DNA of 47,477 nt from Arsenophonus sp. aPb (GTDB taxonomy: Bacteria; Pseudomonadota; Gammaproteobacteria; Enterobacterales; Enterobacteriaceae): contig NZ_CP123502.1 of the NCBI RefSeq assembly GCF_029873475.1, positions 1-47,477 on the forward strand, written 5' to 3'. Shown here one piece after another: positions 35,713 through 44,451 of the stretch. Within the stretch, counting starts at the first letter, position 1. Every line of letters starts with the position of its first letter. Made by a program: the position numbers and the translations under genes. The notes under the pieces are model-generated. The model was not told where the DNA came from, did no database searches, and saw nothing but the letters and a program-made list of their open reading frames with translations.

Positions 35713-36618
35713 ATGAAAGGGATTATTATTGCTAATAATTCGACTTCGTTGCTACATCTGGTTACTAATAGTATATCCAAGCAGTTATTGCCTATTTATG
35801 ATAAACCAATAATTTATCATTCTATCGCTGTACTTATGTTAGCAAAAATTAGGGATATTCTAATTATTACTGACCATAAAAATATATCCGCTTTTAAAAA
35901 ATTACTTAGTAATGGTCATCATTTAGGTATTAACCTGAGTTATCAAAATCAATCTAATACTGATGATATAGCTCAGATATTTTTGATTAATGAAGAATTT
36001 ATTAATGGAGAACGTTGTGCATTGATCTTAGATGATAGTATATATTACGGTCACAATTTTATTAAAAGACTTCAAATTATCTCTCGAAGAGAAACAGGAG
36101 CAACTATATTTATCCATCAAACAACCGAATGTAATGGTTTTGGAGCAGTGGAATTTGATGAGAATTATAAAGTGCTATCGATTGAAAAAGAGTCAATAAA
36201 ATCAAAATTACCTTGGATTATGACGGGTATCTGCTTTTATGATAACTGTATTGTTGAAATTGCAAGAGAAATAAAATCTACTACCAGGAGTAAGGTAAAA
36301 ATAGACTTAATTAATCAAGCATATCTCAATATGAGTCAATTAAATGTAGAATTACTGGGACGTGGGTTTACATGGATATGCTTAGAAACTCCCGACAACC
36401 TCATTGAAGGCGCTCAATTCGTCCATACTATTGAAAATCGTCAAGGCCTTAAAATTGCTTGTCTTGAAGAAATTGCATTCCAAAATGGATGGTTGACTAT
36501 AGAACAGGTAATTTTTCAGGCAAAAATGATTAGTAAAACTTTATATGGTCAATATCTTCTTAGAATTGTTGAACAAAATTCAAAAATAATTCATTCCATT
36601 GAAGCTATTGAAAGTTAG
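35713..36618 (+). CDS. RmlA-like nucleotidyltransferase without catalytic signature
   Basis: 301 aa, colinear with glucose-1-phosphate thymidylyltransferase RmlA over its full length (SKQLLPIYDKPIIYHS, LMLAKIRDILII, GRGFTW, RQGLKIACLEEIAF, YGQYL). The diagnostic LAGGSGTRL is replaced by IANNSTSLL: both Gly and the catalytic Arg (position 13) are lost. The Mg-binding Asp of WLDTGT is replaced (WICLET) and LGDN is LDDS. Lys23 and one Asp are kept. The frame is intact and AGGAAAA precedes ATG, so this is a maintained pseudoenzyme or a late-decay paralogue; it may bind ligand or partner with a true RmlA. Separate from the operon by ~250 bp. Confidence 0.85.
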   Translation: MKGIIIANNSTSLLHLVTNSISKQLLPIYDKPIIYHSIAVLMLAKIRDILIITDHKNISAFKKLLSNGHHLGINLSYQNQSNTDDIAQIFLINEEFINGERCALILDDSIYYGHNFIKRLQIISRRETGATIFIHQTTECNGFGAVEFDENYKVLSIEKESIKSKLPWIMTGICFYDNCIVEIAREIKSTTRSKVKIDLINQAYLNMSQLNVELLGRGFTWICLETPDNLIEGAQFVHTIENRQGLKIACLEEIAFQNGWLTIEQVIFQAKMISKTLYGQYLLRIVEQNSKIIHSIEAIES

Positions 36619-36657
36619 TATGTTATCGCACTGAAAATAAAGAGTCCTTTTTACTAA

Positions 36658-37707
36658 TTACGCTATTTTTAATGATGATATAATTTTTACTTTATTTTTC
36701 ATCAGATTATTTACTTGTTTTTCAATTAAATTAAATGATAAAAAACCAATTAAAATAGCAATTGATGCCCATACTGTTAATATTACAATATTATTTATTC
36801 CCATTAAATTATATTTTTCAAATAAATAAAGCATTGTTTGAAATGTAAGTTGATGCCATAAATACATTGAAAATGAAATATTACCCAACCAAATAAATTG
36901 TTTTCCGAACGAAAATGATTTACCAAGATCAGTTGCTATAGCACCATAAACAATCATGGCACTAGGTAATGTTAACGTTAATGTTCTGTTCCATGCGTTC
37001 CAGCTACCCAGATTCATATTAACATAACACATAATTATAAAGATAAAAAAACCACTGAAGAGTATGGTTCTGCCATATTGATATGTAATGCTTTTAATAA
37101 ATAAAGCCATTAGGCTACCTGTACAAAACTGAATAATCTGCGGATTTAATGGTACCCATTCTGCATAACTTTTATCCACTGAGTTAAAATATGAAATTAA
37201 AATAATTTCAATAAAAACCCAAGAAAATAAAATAACGCTAAATTTCTTTTTACCAAAAAATATAATAATCGAAAGAACGAGATAAAAAAACATTTCAAAT
37301 GCCAAGGTCCATGCAACCATAACTTTATAGTTGATTGATGTTGTTAATGTAGCAAGCCTATAAACTGGATAATGAGGTAACCAATCAGGAGACAACCATA
37401 CCGGTGGAGATATAAAAAATGTGAGAAAAAGTATAATTAGATATGCTGGATAAATTCTCATCACTCTTCTTAAAAAAAACATTAATGAACTTTTTATATC
37501 CATAAAATTCGATGACGAATTAATTGCTGATAATGTCACAATAAAACCAGACAGTACAAAAAAAATATCTACTCCCGCTGGGCAAATAATACTCACAGTA
37601 CGAAAAATCCATGGAGATGATAATTCGTTTTTTGTACATAGAAGATGACTAAAAAAAACAATTAAAGCAGCTATTCCTCGTAATGCTTGAATATTTTTGA
37701 AAAACAT
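36658..37707 (-). CDS. Acyltransferase 3 family membrane protein
   Basis: 349 aa from MFFKNIQALRGIAALIVFFSHLL, the usual start of OafA-like acyltransferases (conserved Arg11 and His21), followed by DIFFVLSGFIVTLS; about ten membrane spans. An upstream in-frame ATG at 37746 adds 13 unlikely residues. It is convergent with the RmlA-like gene. It likely O-acylates the same surface glycan; two different acyltransferases suggest variable decoration. Confidence 0.87.
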   Translation of the reverse strand: MFFKNIQALRGIAALIVFFSHLLCTKNELSSPWIFRTVSIICPAGVDIFFVLSGFIVTLSAINSSSNFMDIKSSLMFFLRRVMRIYPAYLIILFLTFFISPPVWLSPDWLPHYPVYRLATLTTSINYKVMVAWTLAFEMFFYLVLSIIIFFGKKKFSVILFSWVFIEIILISYFNSVDKSYAEWVPLNPQIIQFCTGSLMALFIKSITYQYGRTILFSGFFIFIIMCYVNMNLGSWNAWNRTLTLTLPSAMIVYGAIATDLGKSFSFGKQFIWLGNISFSMYLWHQLTFQTMLYLFEKYNLMGINNIVILTVWASIAILIGFLSFNLIEKQVNNLMKNKVKIISSLKIA

Positions 37708-37929
37708 AATCAATTCACTTTTGTTTTTTATAATTAATATTGTCATTTATAATTAAAAATTATTTAGTTAATTATAGCTTCTTTTATAAAAATTTATGGA
37801 TTTTTTCTTATTAAGAATCGGAAACTAAAAATACAATTTTTTCGCATCAAGAGTAATAATTGATATTATGAATGTTATTAGACGGACTTTATCAAAAAAA
37901 TTTAATAATAATAAAAGAAATCAGTAATT

Positions 37930-38325
37930 TTATTTTTCTTTAAAAAAATAACTGAGTTTATATTCCATCTCTTCCAGGTACTTTTGATAATTTTCATCTG
38001 ACATATATTGTGATGCTTTTTCTTGATCCTTCTTGGTTGCATAAAACAAAAGATTTTCCATAAATTCGATTTTTAAAACCGATTTAGCGATAAGCGCTAA
38101 CTTATCATCTAATGTAATTTTCGGTTCTGCATTGTCCTTATTATCCCTTCTTTTCTGCATTACAAGACAACCAATTTTTAACATCTCCATGGCAATAACC
38201 GTACGATTAGAAGTAGAGTTTGGTTCGCCATCCGCACGTTTTTCCGCTACGAACTGATCAATTTGTTGCAAAACTGAATCGGGAATAGGTAATGATAAGC
38301 GGTATTTATTTTTTGTTTTATCCAT
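37930..38325 (-). CDS. traM: TraM-like relaxosome DNA-binding protein
   Basis: 131 aa (F TraM is 127). RLSLPIPDSVLQQIDQFVAEKRADG matches the N-terminal RHH DNA-binding/dimer part of F TraM; the middle and the YLEEMEYKLSYFF C-terminus match its tetramer domain. TraM binds phased GANTC sites at oriT, signals relaxosome readiness and contacts TraD. GAGGA precedes the ATG. The downstream F genes (traJ, traY, traA) are not found next to it; the polysaccharide cluster is there instead. Phased GANTC sites lie just upstream. Confidence 0.82.
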   Translation of the reverse strand: MDKTKNKYRLSLPIPDSVLQQIDQFVAEKRADGEPNSTSNRTVIAMEMLKIGCLVMQKRRDNKDNAEPKITLDDKLALIAKSVLKIEFMENLLFYATKKDQEKASQYMSDENYQKYLEEMEYKLSYFFKEK

Positions 38326-38467
38326 GCAGAATTCCTCAACCCTTTATTATGAATCAACTTTTACACTATTATACATTAGATTATAGAATCTACATAGCAT
38401 CTATTGGAATAAAAATGAAACAGGTTAATTTATTTATTAATAAAATCAATTAATTAAAAATAAAAAA

Positions 38468-38573
38468 GAATCTAAAAAGATTTCATAAAGAATCTTATAA
38501 GAATCTTTTTAATGAATTTGTTTTAAAATCATAATGATGCTTTTAATAAGCCAATAAGATTCTATAAAGAATC
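38468..38573. promoter_or_regulatory. Phased GANTC sites (TraM-binding sbm-like)
   Basis: GANTC pentamers, mostly within AGAATCT, at 38468, 38490, 38501, 38558 and 38569 (and singly at 38351 and 38386 nearer traM). Spacings are 22, 11, 57 and 11 bp, so neighbouring sites are one or two helical turns apart. F TraM recognises GANTC pairs with about one-turn spacing, so this is the expected operator. Confidence 0.75.
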
Positions 38574-38648
38574 TATCTATTAGAGACATAAATTAGGTTA
38601 TTTTGAATAAATAATTTATATATCATGAAGTTAAAACAAAATATACAT

Positions 38649-38834
38649 TTTGCGTGTGGTGTGTAAGTTAGCAGTGAAAAAAGCGATTTAGCGAGGCTAA
38701 TTAGAAAAAAATTAAGGTAATATCTGTTAAAAAAATTTTCAAATTATGGGCGACAATATGCTTAATTGTTTATTATAAATAAATCTCTGTAGGCAATAAA
38801 TTCGCTTTCAATTTGCTACTCAATATGAACTAAA
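38649..38834 (+). other. oriT nic region, F-like
   Basis: TTTGCGTGTGGTGT (38649-38662) equals the TraI recognition core of F oriT (TTTGCGTGGGGTGT before nic) at 13 of 14 positions, so cleavage is predicted after 38662 on the plus strand. The order traM, TraM sites, nic, gene-X-like transglycosylase is the same as in F. The transferred strand would then lead rightward into 38.8-47 kb. No second match was seen. Confidence 0.78.
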
Positions 38835-39305
38835 ATGAAAAAAATACATTTTTTATTCATCACACTTATTGCAAAAACCGCAACCGCTGATTGTTTTGAC
38901 AGCGCAGGCAAGTATTATCAAATCGATCCTGATTATTTAAGGGCTATCGCCTGGCAAGAATCAAAATTCAATCCAAAAGCAAAAAACAAAAATAAAGATG
39001 GTTCATTCGATTTAGGTATCATGCAGATTAATACCAAAACATTTAAATCAATAAAAAAAGAATATCCCACATTAACGGAAAATAATTTATTAATTAATCC
39101 CTGTTTGAATATTCATCTAGGGGCAATGATATTAAATCGAAATTTTGCGGCCTATGGCAAACACTGGTTGGCAGTCGGAATGTATAATGCAGGGATGCGT
39201 AATGCTAATTCGACGATTGAAAATCGTTATCACTACGCGCAAAAAATCTATCATCATTACAATCAAATCAAAATAGGGAAAATTTCTTGCAAAGAGGTTT
39301 ATTGA
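38835..39305 (+). CDS. Lytic transglycosylase, conjugation type (copy 1, gene X-like)
   Basis: 156 aa: signal peptide with cleavage likely after Ala18 (AKTATA-DC), then an SLT domain with catalytic Glu42 (AIAWQESKFNP), GIMQIN and the YNAG motif. Similar proteins (F gene X/Orf169, P19) open the peptidoglycan for the transfer apparatus. Position beside oriT and divergent from traM is the F arrangement. The 5' leader and the first ~140 codons recur nearly unchanged in copy 2 at 40568; the last ~18 residues differ. Confidence 0.92.
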   Translation: MKKIHFLFITLIAKTATADCFDSAGKYYQIDPDYLRAIAWQESKFNPKAKNKNKDGSFDLGIMQINTKTFKSIKKEYPTLTENNLLINPCLNIHLGAMILNRNFAAYGKHWLAVGMYNAGMRNANSTIENRYHYAQKIYHHYNQIKIGKISCKEVY

Positions 39306-39351
39306 AAACCATTTCTACCACATTACTATTAATGTAATCTATCGTCATACA

Positions 39352-40311
39352 TCAATTTTTAAACAACTTTTTCATCTCTGCATCTGAAAGACCGGTTGAC
39401 ATTTTTATAACATTTTTATCAACACCATTCTCAAGAAGCTGACGAGCTATCTTCATTGCAGCTTGTTTTTCACCCTCTTGAATACCTTTTTGAATACCTT
39501 CTTGGATTCCTTTTTGGATTCCTTCTTGAATACCCTCAATCTTACCTTTTTGCTCACCCTCACGGCGTAGCTGTTCTGCAATAGTCATAACGACCTCCCG
39601 ATAATCATCCACTTTTTCCGCAATCTGATGCAAAAACTGTTTTGCATCCGAAGTATTCCCACGCTCAACAATATAATACATTAATCCTTTAAACAACTCT
39701 GGCTGTATTACATACTGATTTAATAAACTAGCTATCTCCTGACTAAATTCTAGCATATCGCGGGTTCGAATATGCTTTTGTACCAATTCCATTAATGCAA
39801 CTCGTCGGTGGCTTAAAATCTCCTCATCTGGGATCACCGTGATGTCAACCAACGGGAATGCTTGCATATAGACAGATTTTGCCAGTTCTGGATCAGCAAA
39901 GCAATCGAGCCATTGGGTACTGTAAGGATAAGGTGAAGTTTTACCTTGATAAAACAGTAGCGGTATCACGACCGGCAAGGTTTTATTACCTTGCTCAAGA
40001 TGCTGATGCATTGCCGCCACACTATATCTTAACAACCTAAAAGCCATCAATTTTTCTGGCCGGCTTTGATGTTCTATAAGCGTGTAAATATACCCTTTTC
40101 CCGCTGTTGTTTGCACAGAATAGAGCATATCAGAGCACTGACTACGCAGGTCTGGTTCAATAAAACTACCGGACTCCATTGCCAACGTACTAAAATCACA
40201 CAATCTGCGAATATTTTCAGGCAAATGGATTTCCAGGAAATCCTTTGCAATCGCAATATCGCCAAGGAATTTTTTAAACAAGCTATCATGATGGGAAAGT
40301 GTTTTTTTCAT
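39352..40311 (-). CDS. Rpn family recombination-promoting nuclease (copy 2)
   Basis: 319 aa from MKKTLSHHDS, nearly identical to the copy at 1060-2019 over the nuclease domain (Asp61, Glu80, Gln82 kept). The C-terminal tract differs in the number and order of EGIQKG units, and the tail ends ENGVDKNVIKMSTGLSDAEMKKLFKN. An ATG 16 codons upstream (40359) is less likely because copy 1 does not share it. It sits between the two copies of the transglycosylase gene, as if inserted into a tandem duplication. Confidence 0.9.
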   Translation of the reverse strand: MKKTLSHHDSLFKKFLGDIAIAKDFLEIHLPENIRRLCDFSTLAMESGSFIEPDLRSQCSDMLYSVQTTAGKGYIYTLIEHQSRPEKLMAFRLLRYSVAAMHQHLEQGNKTLPVVIPLLFYQGKTSPYPYSTQWLDCFADPELAKSVYMQAFPLVDITVIPDEEILSHRRVALMELVQKHIRTRDMLEFSQEIASLLNQYVIQPELFKGLMYYIVERGNTSDAKQFLHQIAEKVDDYREVVMTIAEQLRREGEQKGKIEGIQEGIQKGIQEGIQKGIQEGEKQAAMKIARQLLENGVDKNVIKMSTGLSDAEMKKLFKN

Positions 40312-40567
40312 CGCCACAGTATAACCTTGAGGGATAACTCCTGCCATCACTTTAGTCAAAATTTAATAGTAAATTCATCATCATTTTTATTTTCAACAGT
40401 AAAATTCATCAATGTATTTGTAAAAAATAATGTACAGTATAATTAATATACATATATTTTATTTTTATACTTTTAATTTTTCAAAATATAATATTTTTTA
40501 ATTATTATGATAATTAAACCTGTAATACATAAATTCGCTTTCAATTTGCTACTCAATATGAACTAAA

Positions 40568-41080
40568 ATGAAAAAAATACATTTTTTATTCATTACACTT
40601 ATTGCAAAAACCGCAACCGCTGATTGTTTTGACAGCGCAGGCAAGTATTATCAAATCGATCCTGATTATTTAAGGGCTATCGCCTGGCAAGAATCAAAAT
40701 TCAATCCAAATGCAAAAAACAAAAATAAAGATGGTTCATTCGATTTAGGTATCATGCAGATTAATACCAAAACATTTAAATCAATAAAAAAAGAATATCC
40801 CACATTAACGGAAAATAATTTATTAATTAATCCCTGTTTGAATATTCATCTAGGGGCAATGATATTAAATCGAAACTTTGCGGCCTATGGCAAACACTGG
40901 TTGGCAATTGGAATGTATAATGCGGGGATGCGTAATGCTAATTCGACGATTGAAAATCGTTATCACTACGCGCAAAAAGTTTATAATCACTATAAGAAAA
41001 TAAAAAGTGGAAAAATAAAAAAATCATCAGTTATTAACCTAGCTGATTCTAGAAGTAATCAAATCAACAAAGATAATTAA
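40568..41080 (+). CDS. Lytic transglycosylase (copy 2)
   Basis: 170 aa, almost identical to copy 1 from the leader to YHYAQK, with the same catalytic Glu42 and YNAG. The C-terminal end is unrelated and longer (KKSSVINLADSRSNQINKDN). The shared upstream block from ATAAATTCGCTTTCAATTTG shows the duplication includes the control region. Copy 1's tail is the divergent partner; which one is ancestral is not clear. Confidence 0.9.
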   Translation: MKKIHFLFITLIAKTATADCFDSAGKYYQIDPDYLRAIAWQESKFNPNAKNKNKDGSFDLGIMQINTKTFKSIKKEYPTLTENNLLINPCLNIHLGAMILNRNFAAYGKHWLAIGMYNAGMRNANSTIENRYHYAQKVYNHYKKIKSGKIKKSSVINLADSRSNQINKDN

Positions 41081-41205
41081 TCACCCATTACACTCTTGCA
41101 TCTTCACGCGCCATCGTTACCTCAAAACACAAAGATACTTCAAACTGTTTACAAACAAAAGCAATTACCGCTACTCCTCATTTTTAGTTATTGCCATTAG
41201 TTGTT

Positions 41206-41304
41206 CTAACAGCCATCGGCCTGTTGCTCAATCACTGTCGATTCTTTTTTAACCCATCTTTCAGAAGGCTTTTGAGCGGCGGTTTTGACATTTTGTGTAT
41301 TCAT
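41206..41304 (-). CDS. Possible Icd/Ash-like phage peptide downstream of a structured element
   Basis: Starting at MNTQNVKTAAQKPSERW, this 32-aa frame resembles, from memory, short Icd-like or Ash-like proteins of enterobacterial phages; in phage P1 icd follows the C4 antisense RNA. The same frame is open upstream through the structured element to 41391. It is short and could be a remnant. Confidence 0.35.
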   Translation of the reverse strand: MNTQNVKTAAQKPSERWVKKESTVIEQQADGC

Positions 41305-41319
41305 GCTCACCACAGGGTG

Positions 41320-41403
41320 GGACGTCCTTAAAGCGCTGGCAAAAAAGCGGCCAGCGCGGTTAATGCGGCGCGTCCAGTATGGACGCTGCAAGCTGGGTTT
41401 TAC
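41320..41403 (-). ncRNA. Structured 84-nt element, copy 1 (C4-antisense-like)
   Basis: Two stems: GCGCTGGC/GCCAGCGC (41333-41340 with 41350-41357) and GCGTCC/GGACGC around AGTAT (41370-41386), with GGACGTCC at one edge and GGTTTTAC at the other. Copy 2 at 44648-44731 has the same length; its second stem is GCGTCG/CGACGC, a compensatory change. GC-rich in AT-rich DNA. Layout before an Icd-like frame recalls the C4 RNA of phage P1. RNA or single-strand DNA function is inferred. Confidence 0.5.
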
Positions 41404-41727
41404 AGTTGCTGGTCACTATCCATGCCGCCAACACCCACGTTGTTATCCACGACTGCCAATTTTTTTGAGCAGGCTATGCCCACCCAAAAAAGTGGGCATA
41501 TCCGTTGCGTACGGGTAGGCGAAGCCGTACCTGCAACAAAATCAAGCGGTGGGTAACAACGTTCTGGAGTGATTGGCTCGATGCCAATCAGTACAGACAG
41601 GCGTTTATTTCATGCGAATAGGAATTGATTATTGAAAATAACTTTTTGATGAACAAGGAATACGCTATTTCTTCTAAGAAACAGTTCTGTGGCATGTTAG
41701 ACTTAATTTCTCGCGTTCTATCATACT
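41404..41727. other. Hairpin-rich spacer
   Basis: Contains ATGCCCAC/GTGGGCAT (stem of 8 bp around 41475-41498), GTACGG/CCGTAC (about 41508-41530) and GATTGGC/GCCAATC (about 41572-41590). No gene is supported. It may belong to the same phage-like immunity or leading-region block as the 84-nt element. Confidence 0.45.
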
Positions 41728-42505
41728 TTAATCTTTAAACAGGTTTCTTAATTCAGACTCTGACAACCCAGTAAATTTCATCACTGACAGCCTATTCATA
41801 CCACTTTCGAGCATCTGCTTTGCTATCTCAAGTTGTGCTTCAAGTTTGCCTTTTTGCATCCCTTCTTGAATGCCTTCTTGAATACCTTCTTTGCGCCCCT
41901 CTTGTCTTAACCCTTGAGCTATGTTCATAAGTGCTCCTTCATGTTTTTCTGATTGTTTAGCTATCTCTTTGATTAGTTTTGCTGGTTGCTCGGCGTTCCC
42001 TTCCTGTATGAGATAGTTCATCATAGTAATTACTTGATTGTCTGTATAATAATCATACGACAATAATTTTACAATTTCATTCAATAATTCCGTCATATCC
42101 CTTCTACGAATGTGCTTCTGTATTAGCGTTAACAAAGCCATTCGACGATGCTGCATGATCTTATCATCGTCGAGTACAGTGATATCCGCAAGCTTAAAGG
42201 GTTGAGTATAAATTTGCTCTGCTTATTTTTTGTCACTAAAACAGTCAAGCCAGTTAGTACTATAGGGATGAGGACTTTTTTCACCACAATAAAATAGGAA
42301 AGGAAATACTAAAGGTAACTTTTTGTGGCCGGCTTCTAAATGCTTTTACATGGCCGCCATACAATAACGCATAAGTCGCCATGCATTGAGCTTATCTGGT
42401 GATGACTGCGCTTCAATTAACAGATAAAAGTAACCTTTCCCCTTTTCTGTTTTAACTGAATACAAAATATCACTTTGATAGGTCTTCATCTCACTATCGA
42501 TAATG
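41728..42505 (-). pseudogene. Rpn family nuclease pseudogene (copy 3)
   Basis: One continuous frame follows Rpn from KTYQSDILYSVKTEKGKGYFYLLIEAQSS through YCMAAM, stop (42346-42348), KHLEAGHKKLPLVFPFLFYCGE, DCFSDKK, stop (42223-42225), to the EGIQEG tract and TGLSESELRNLF tail. The N-terminus is missing. It is more diverged than copies 1 and 2 (LIEAQS instead of LIEHQS), so it was a separate family member before decay. Confidence 0.85.
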
Positions 42506-42860
42506 GAACAGAAACACCGCAAACAGAGGTAGATGATGAAGGCCCAGATGTGGTCTGATAGCCACCAATATCGGCAAAATTTTATTTATCTAATGAACCT
42601 GGGGTTTCAAAGGGAGCCCCCTTTGGCACGGTCGATTTTACAGTGGGCTTTTAGCCCATTGTAAACATCGGTGACGTGCCTCTGGTATTTCAATGATTAA
42701 GGTTCGAATTCATTAATTTTCACTATTACGTAATAAAACGCTTTAATACGCAATAAACATGCGTATAATGTCATTAATAATCATTAAAACTCCTTAAAAC
42801 GCACTAATATGCTTTAATGTTATATTTCAACATAACTCGGCTAATTAGAAGGGATAGAAA
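42506..42860 (+). promoter_or_regulatory. Leader of the stb-like operon with two hairpins and promoter
   Basis: CAAAGGG-AGCC-CCCTTTG (42608-42625) and a 12-bp stem TTTACAGTGGGC/GCCCATTGTAAA with T3TA loop and one G-T pair (42637-42665) come first. A 12-bp palindrome TATTACGTAATA (42724-42735) and a perfect TATAAT (42764-42769) follow, with GCTTTAAT repeated at 42740 and 42814. The palindrome and repeats fit binding by the first gene product. The hairpins may be oriT-like or terminator structures. Confidence 0.4.
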
Positions 42861-43211
42861 ATGAATGACTGGAGATCAAAATCAAGAATTGGGCGCTCTG
42901 TCTTCATAAAACACCTCAATGAAATCAGAGAAAAACTCAATCAAGGGTATACTAACCGACAAATCTATTTTTACTTAGTTGAAACCTATCAATTTGCCCT
43001 TAGTGAATCCCAATTTAATCGTTATATCAAAAAATATTGCGCTGATCTTTTAGAGAAAATGCGTTCTGTGCCAGCGCCTAAAAAAACGATAGAGAAAAAG
43101 AGTAAAGCTGAAACCGTAAAAAAAATCCGCAATCCGTCAGATTTAAAAAAATTGAGAGAACAATCAATTGATCTGGAAGACTTACAAAATTATCAGGAGC
43201 CTGAATCATGA
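42861..43211 (+). CDS. TraK/StbA-like DNA-binding protein
   Basis: 116 aa. The segment GRSVFIKHLNEIREKLNQGYTNRQIYFYLVETYQFALSESQFNRYIKKY (residues 12-59) matches the TraK-type N-terminal helical domain found beside transfer origins; the rest is Lys-rich and flexible. AAGGGA precedes the ATG. First gene of three with 4-nt overlap to the StbB-like gene. It likely binds the repeats in its leader and serves plasmid stability or relaxosome assembly. Confidence 0.65.
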   Translation: MNDWRSKSRIGRSVFIKHLNEIREKLNQGYTNRQIYFYLVETYQFALSESQFNRYIKKYCADLLEKMRSVPAPKKTIEKKSKAETVKKIRNPSDLKKLREQSIDLEDLQNYQEPES

Positions 43212-43912
43212 AAATAGCCATTCTTAATTACACTGGAACGGTCGGAAAAACCACTGTCGCGGCCCATTTATTATCACCGAGAATGCAAGCCCCCGTTTTC
43301 GCTATTGAATCAATCAATGAAACCGCTCAGGGATTAGGGATTGATGTTGAAAAAATGGATGGCAATAAGTTCAGGACACTATTTAAGAAACTTATGTTGG
43401 AAGATGCTGCAATTATCGATATCGGCTCATCAAACATCGAAGAATTCATGAACAACATGATTAAATTTGATGACTCTCATGAAGAATTAGACTTTTTTTT
43501 AGTTCCTGTCACTTCCGGCACGAAAGAACAGAAAGAGACAGTTCTGATGATTAATACCCTTGCAAATATTGGTATTCCAAAAGAAAAGATAAAAATTATC
43601 TTCAACCGAGTTGATAATGACATTGATGAAGAATTTTGTTTTGTGATTAATCATCACAAAAAAGAGAAAAATTTTACCCTTAATAAAGAGTGCGCAATTT
43701 TTGAAAATGAGCTGTTTGACGCCTTGTCTGTAAAAGGATTAACCGTTGATGCATTACTTTCTGATGAAACCGATTACAAATCATTATTAAAAAATAACAA
43801 AGAGGCCAGCGAAAAAGACAGAAATCATTGGGCAGACATGTTTGGTCTTAAAGCTCTAGCAAAAAGCGTTAAAAGAAACCTGGACTCTGTTTATGATAAT
43901 TTATTCGATTGA
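43208..43912 (+). CDS. stbB: StbB/TraL-like Walker ATPase
   Basis: 234-aa ParA-superfamily protein. P-loop TGTVGKTTVAAHLL (residues 9-22) with the MKIAILNYTG start, AIIDIGSSNIEEF as Walker B region, and DFFLVPVTSGTKEQKET. The pattern is that of StbB-type ATPases of conjugative plasmids, which work with a small DNA-binding StbA/TraK-like partner in plasmid positioning and transfer. Second gene of the operon, ATGA overlap with the first. Distinct from the parA at 14598-15362, so the plasmid has two ParA-class systems. Confidence 0.75.
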   Translation: MKIAILNYTGTVGKTTVAAHLLSPRMQAPVFAIESINETAQGLGIDVEKMDGNKFRTLFKKLMLEDAAIIDIGSSNIEEFMNNMIKFDDSHEELDFFLVPVTSGTKEQKETVLMINTLANIGIPKEKIKIIFNRVDNDIDEEFCFVINHHKKEKNFTLNKECAIFENELFDALSVKGLTVDALLSDETDYKSLLKNNKEASEKDRNHWADMFGLKALAKSVKRNLDSVYDNLFD

Positions 43913-43926
43913 TAGAGATTAAAAGA

Positions 43927-44451
43927 ATGGATGAAAAAGAACCCAATCCAAGAAGCGCCAGAGACGCATTGATGATTGAACTGATTGGAGATTTAGGTCG
44001 TGTCAACGACCAAATCACCGCATTACCATCAGATATTAAAAATGCTGTAGAGGGTTCGTTAAGGTTAATTGCAGACGCCGTTGAACAAACTGAGAAAAGC
44101 GCTAAAGAGGTGCTTGAAAAATTTCAAGCAGAAATAAAATCGTCAGCAGATAATGAAGCTGACAATTTTAAGCAAAAAATGGCTATTAATGAAAGAACAA
44201 CAATGTTGTCAGAAAAGCATCACACCAAAACTCATAACCTGTCTGTGATTATGGCATTTTTAGTGATATTCAATACCTTATTTTGTGGTTGTATGTTAGG
44301 CTTTTTATTTTACTCTCAACAAAAATACGAAGAAAAAATGGAAAACTATGCCGATGCTTATCAAATTCAGCAAGCCGCTATAGCAAACCTCCCGGAAAAA
44401 ATACAACAACAATTTGAAGAGGAAAAAAGGAAATTACTGAGTGAAAAATAG
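43927..44451 (+). CDS. TraM/StbC-like coiled-coil membrane protein
   Basis: 174 aa from MDEKEPNPRSARDALMIELIGDL. The SARDAL-MELIG block starts proteins encoded third in TraK-StbB type operons. A long coiled coil (about 40-105), one transmembrane helix (about 114-135) and a C-terminal charged helix follow. Role unknown; it probably anchors the StbB-like ATPase or relaxosome at the membrane. The start at 43927 is preferred over TTG at 43909. Confidence 0.6.
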   Translation: MDEKEPNPRSARDALMIELIGDLGRVNDQITALPSDIKNAVEGSLRLIADAVEQTEKSAKEVLEKFQAEIKSSADNEADNFKQKMAINERTTMLSEKHHTKTHNLSVIMAFLVIFNTLFCGCMLGFLFYSQQKYEEKMENYADAYQIQQAAIANLPEKIQQQFEEEKRKLLSEK

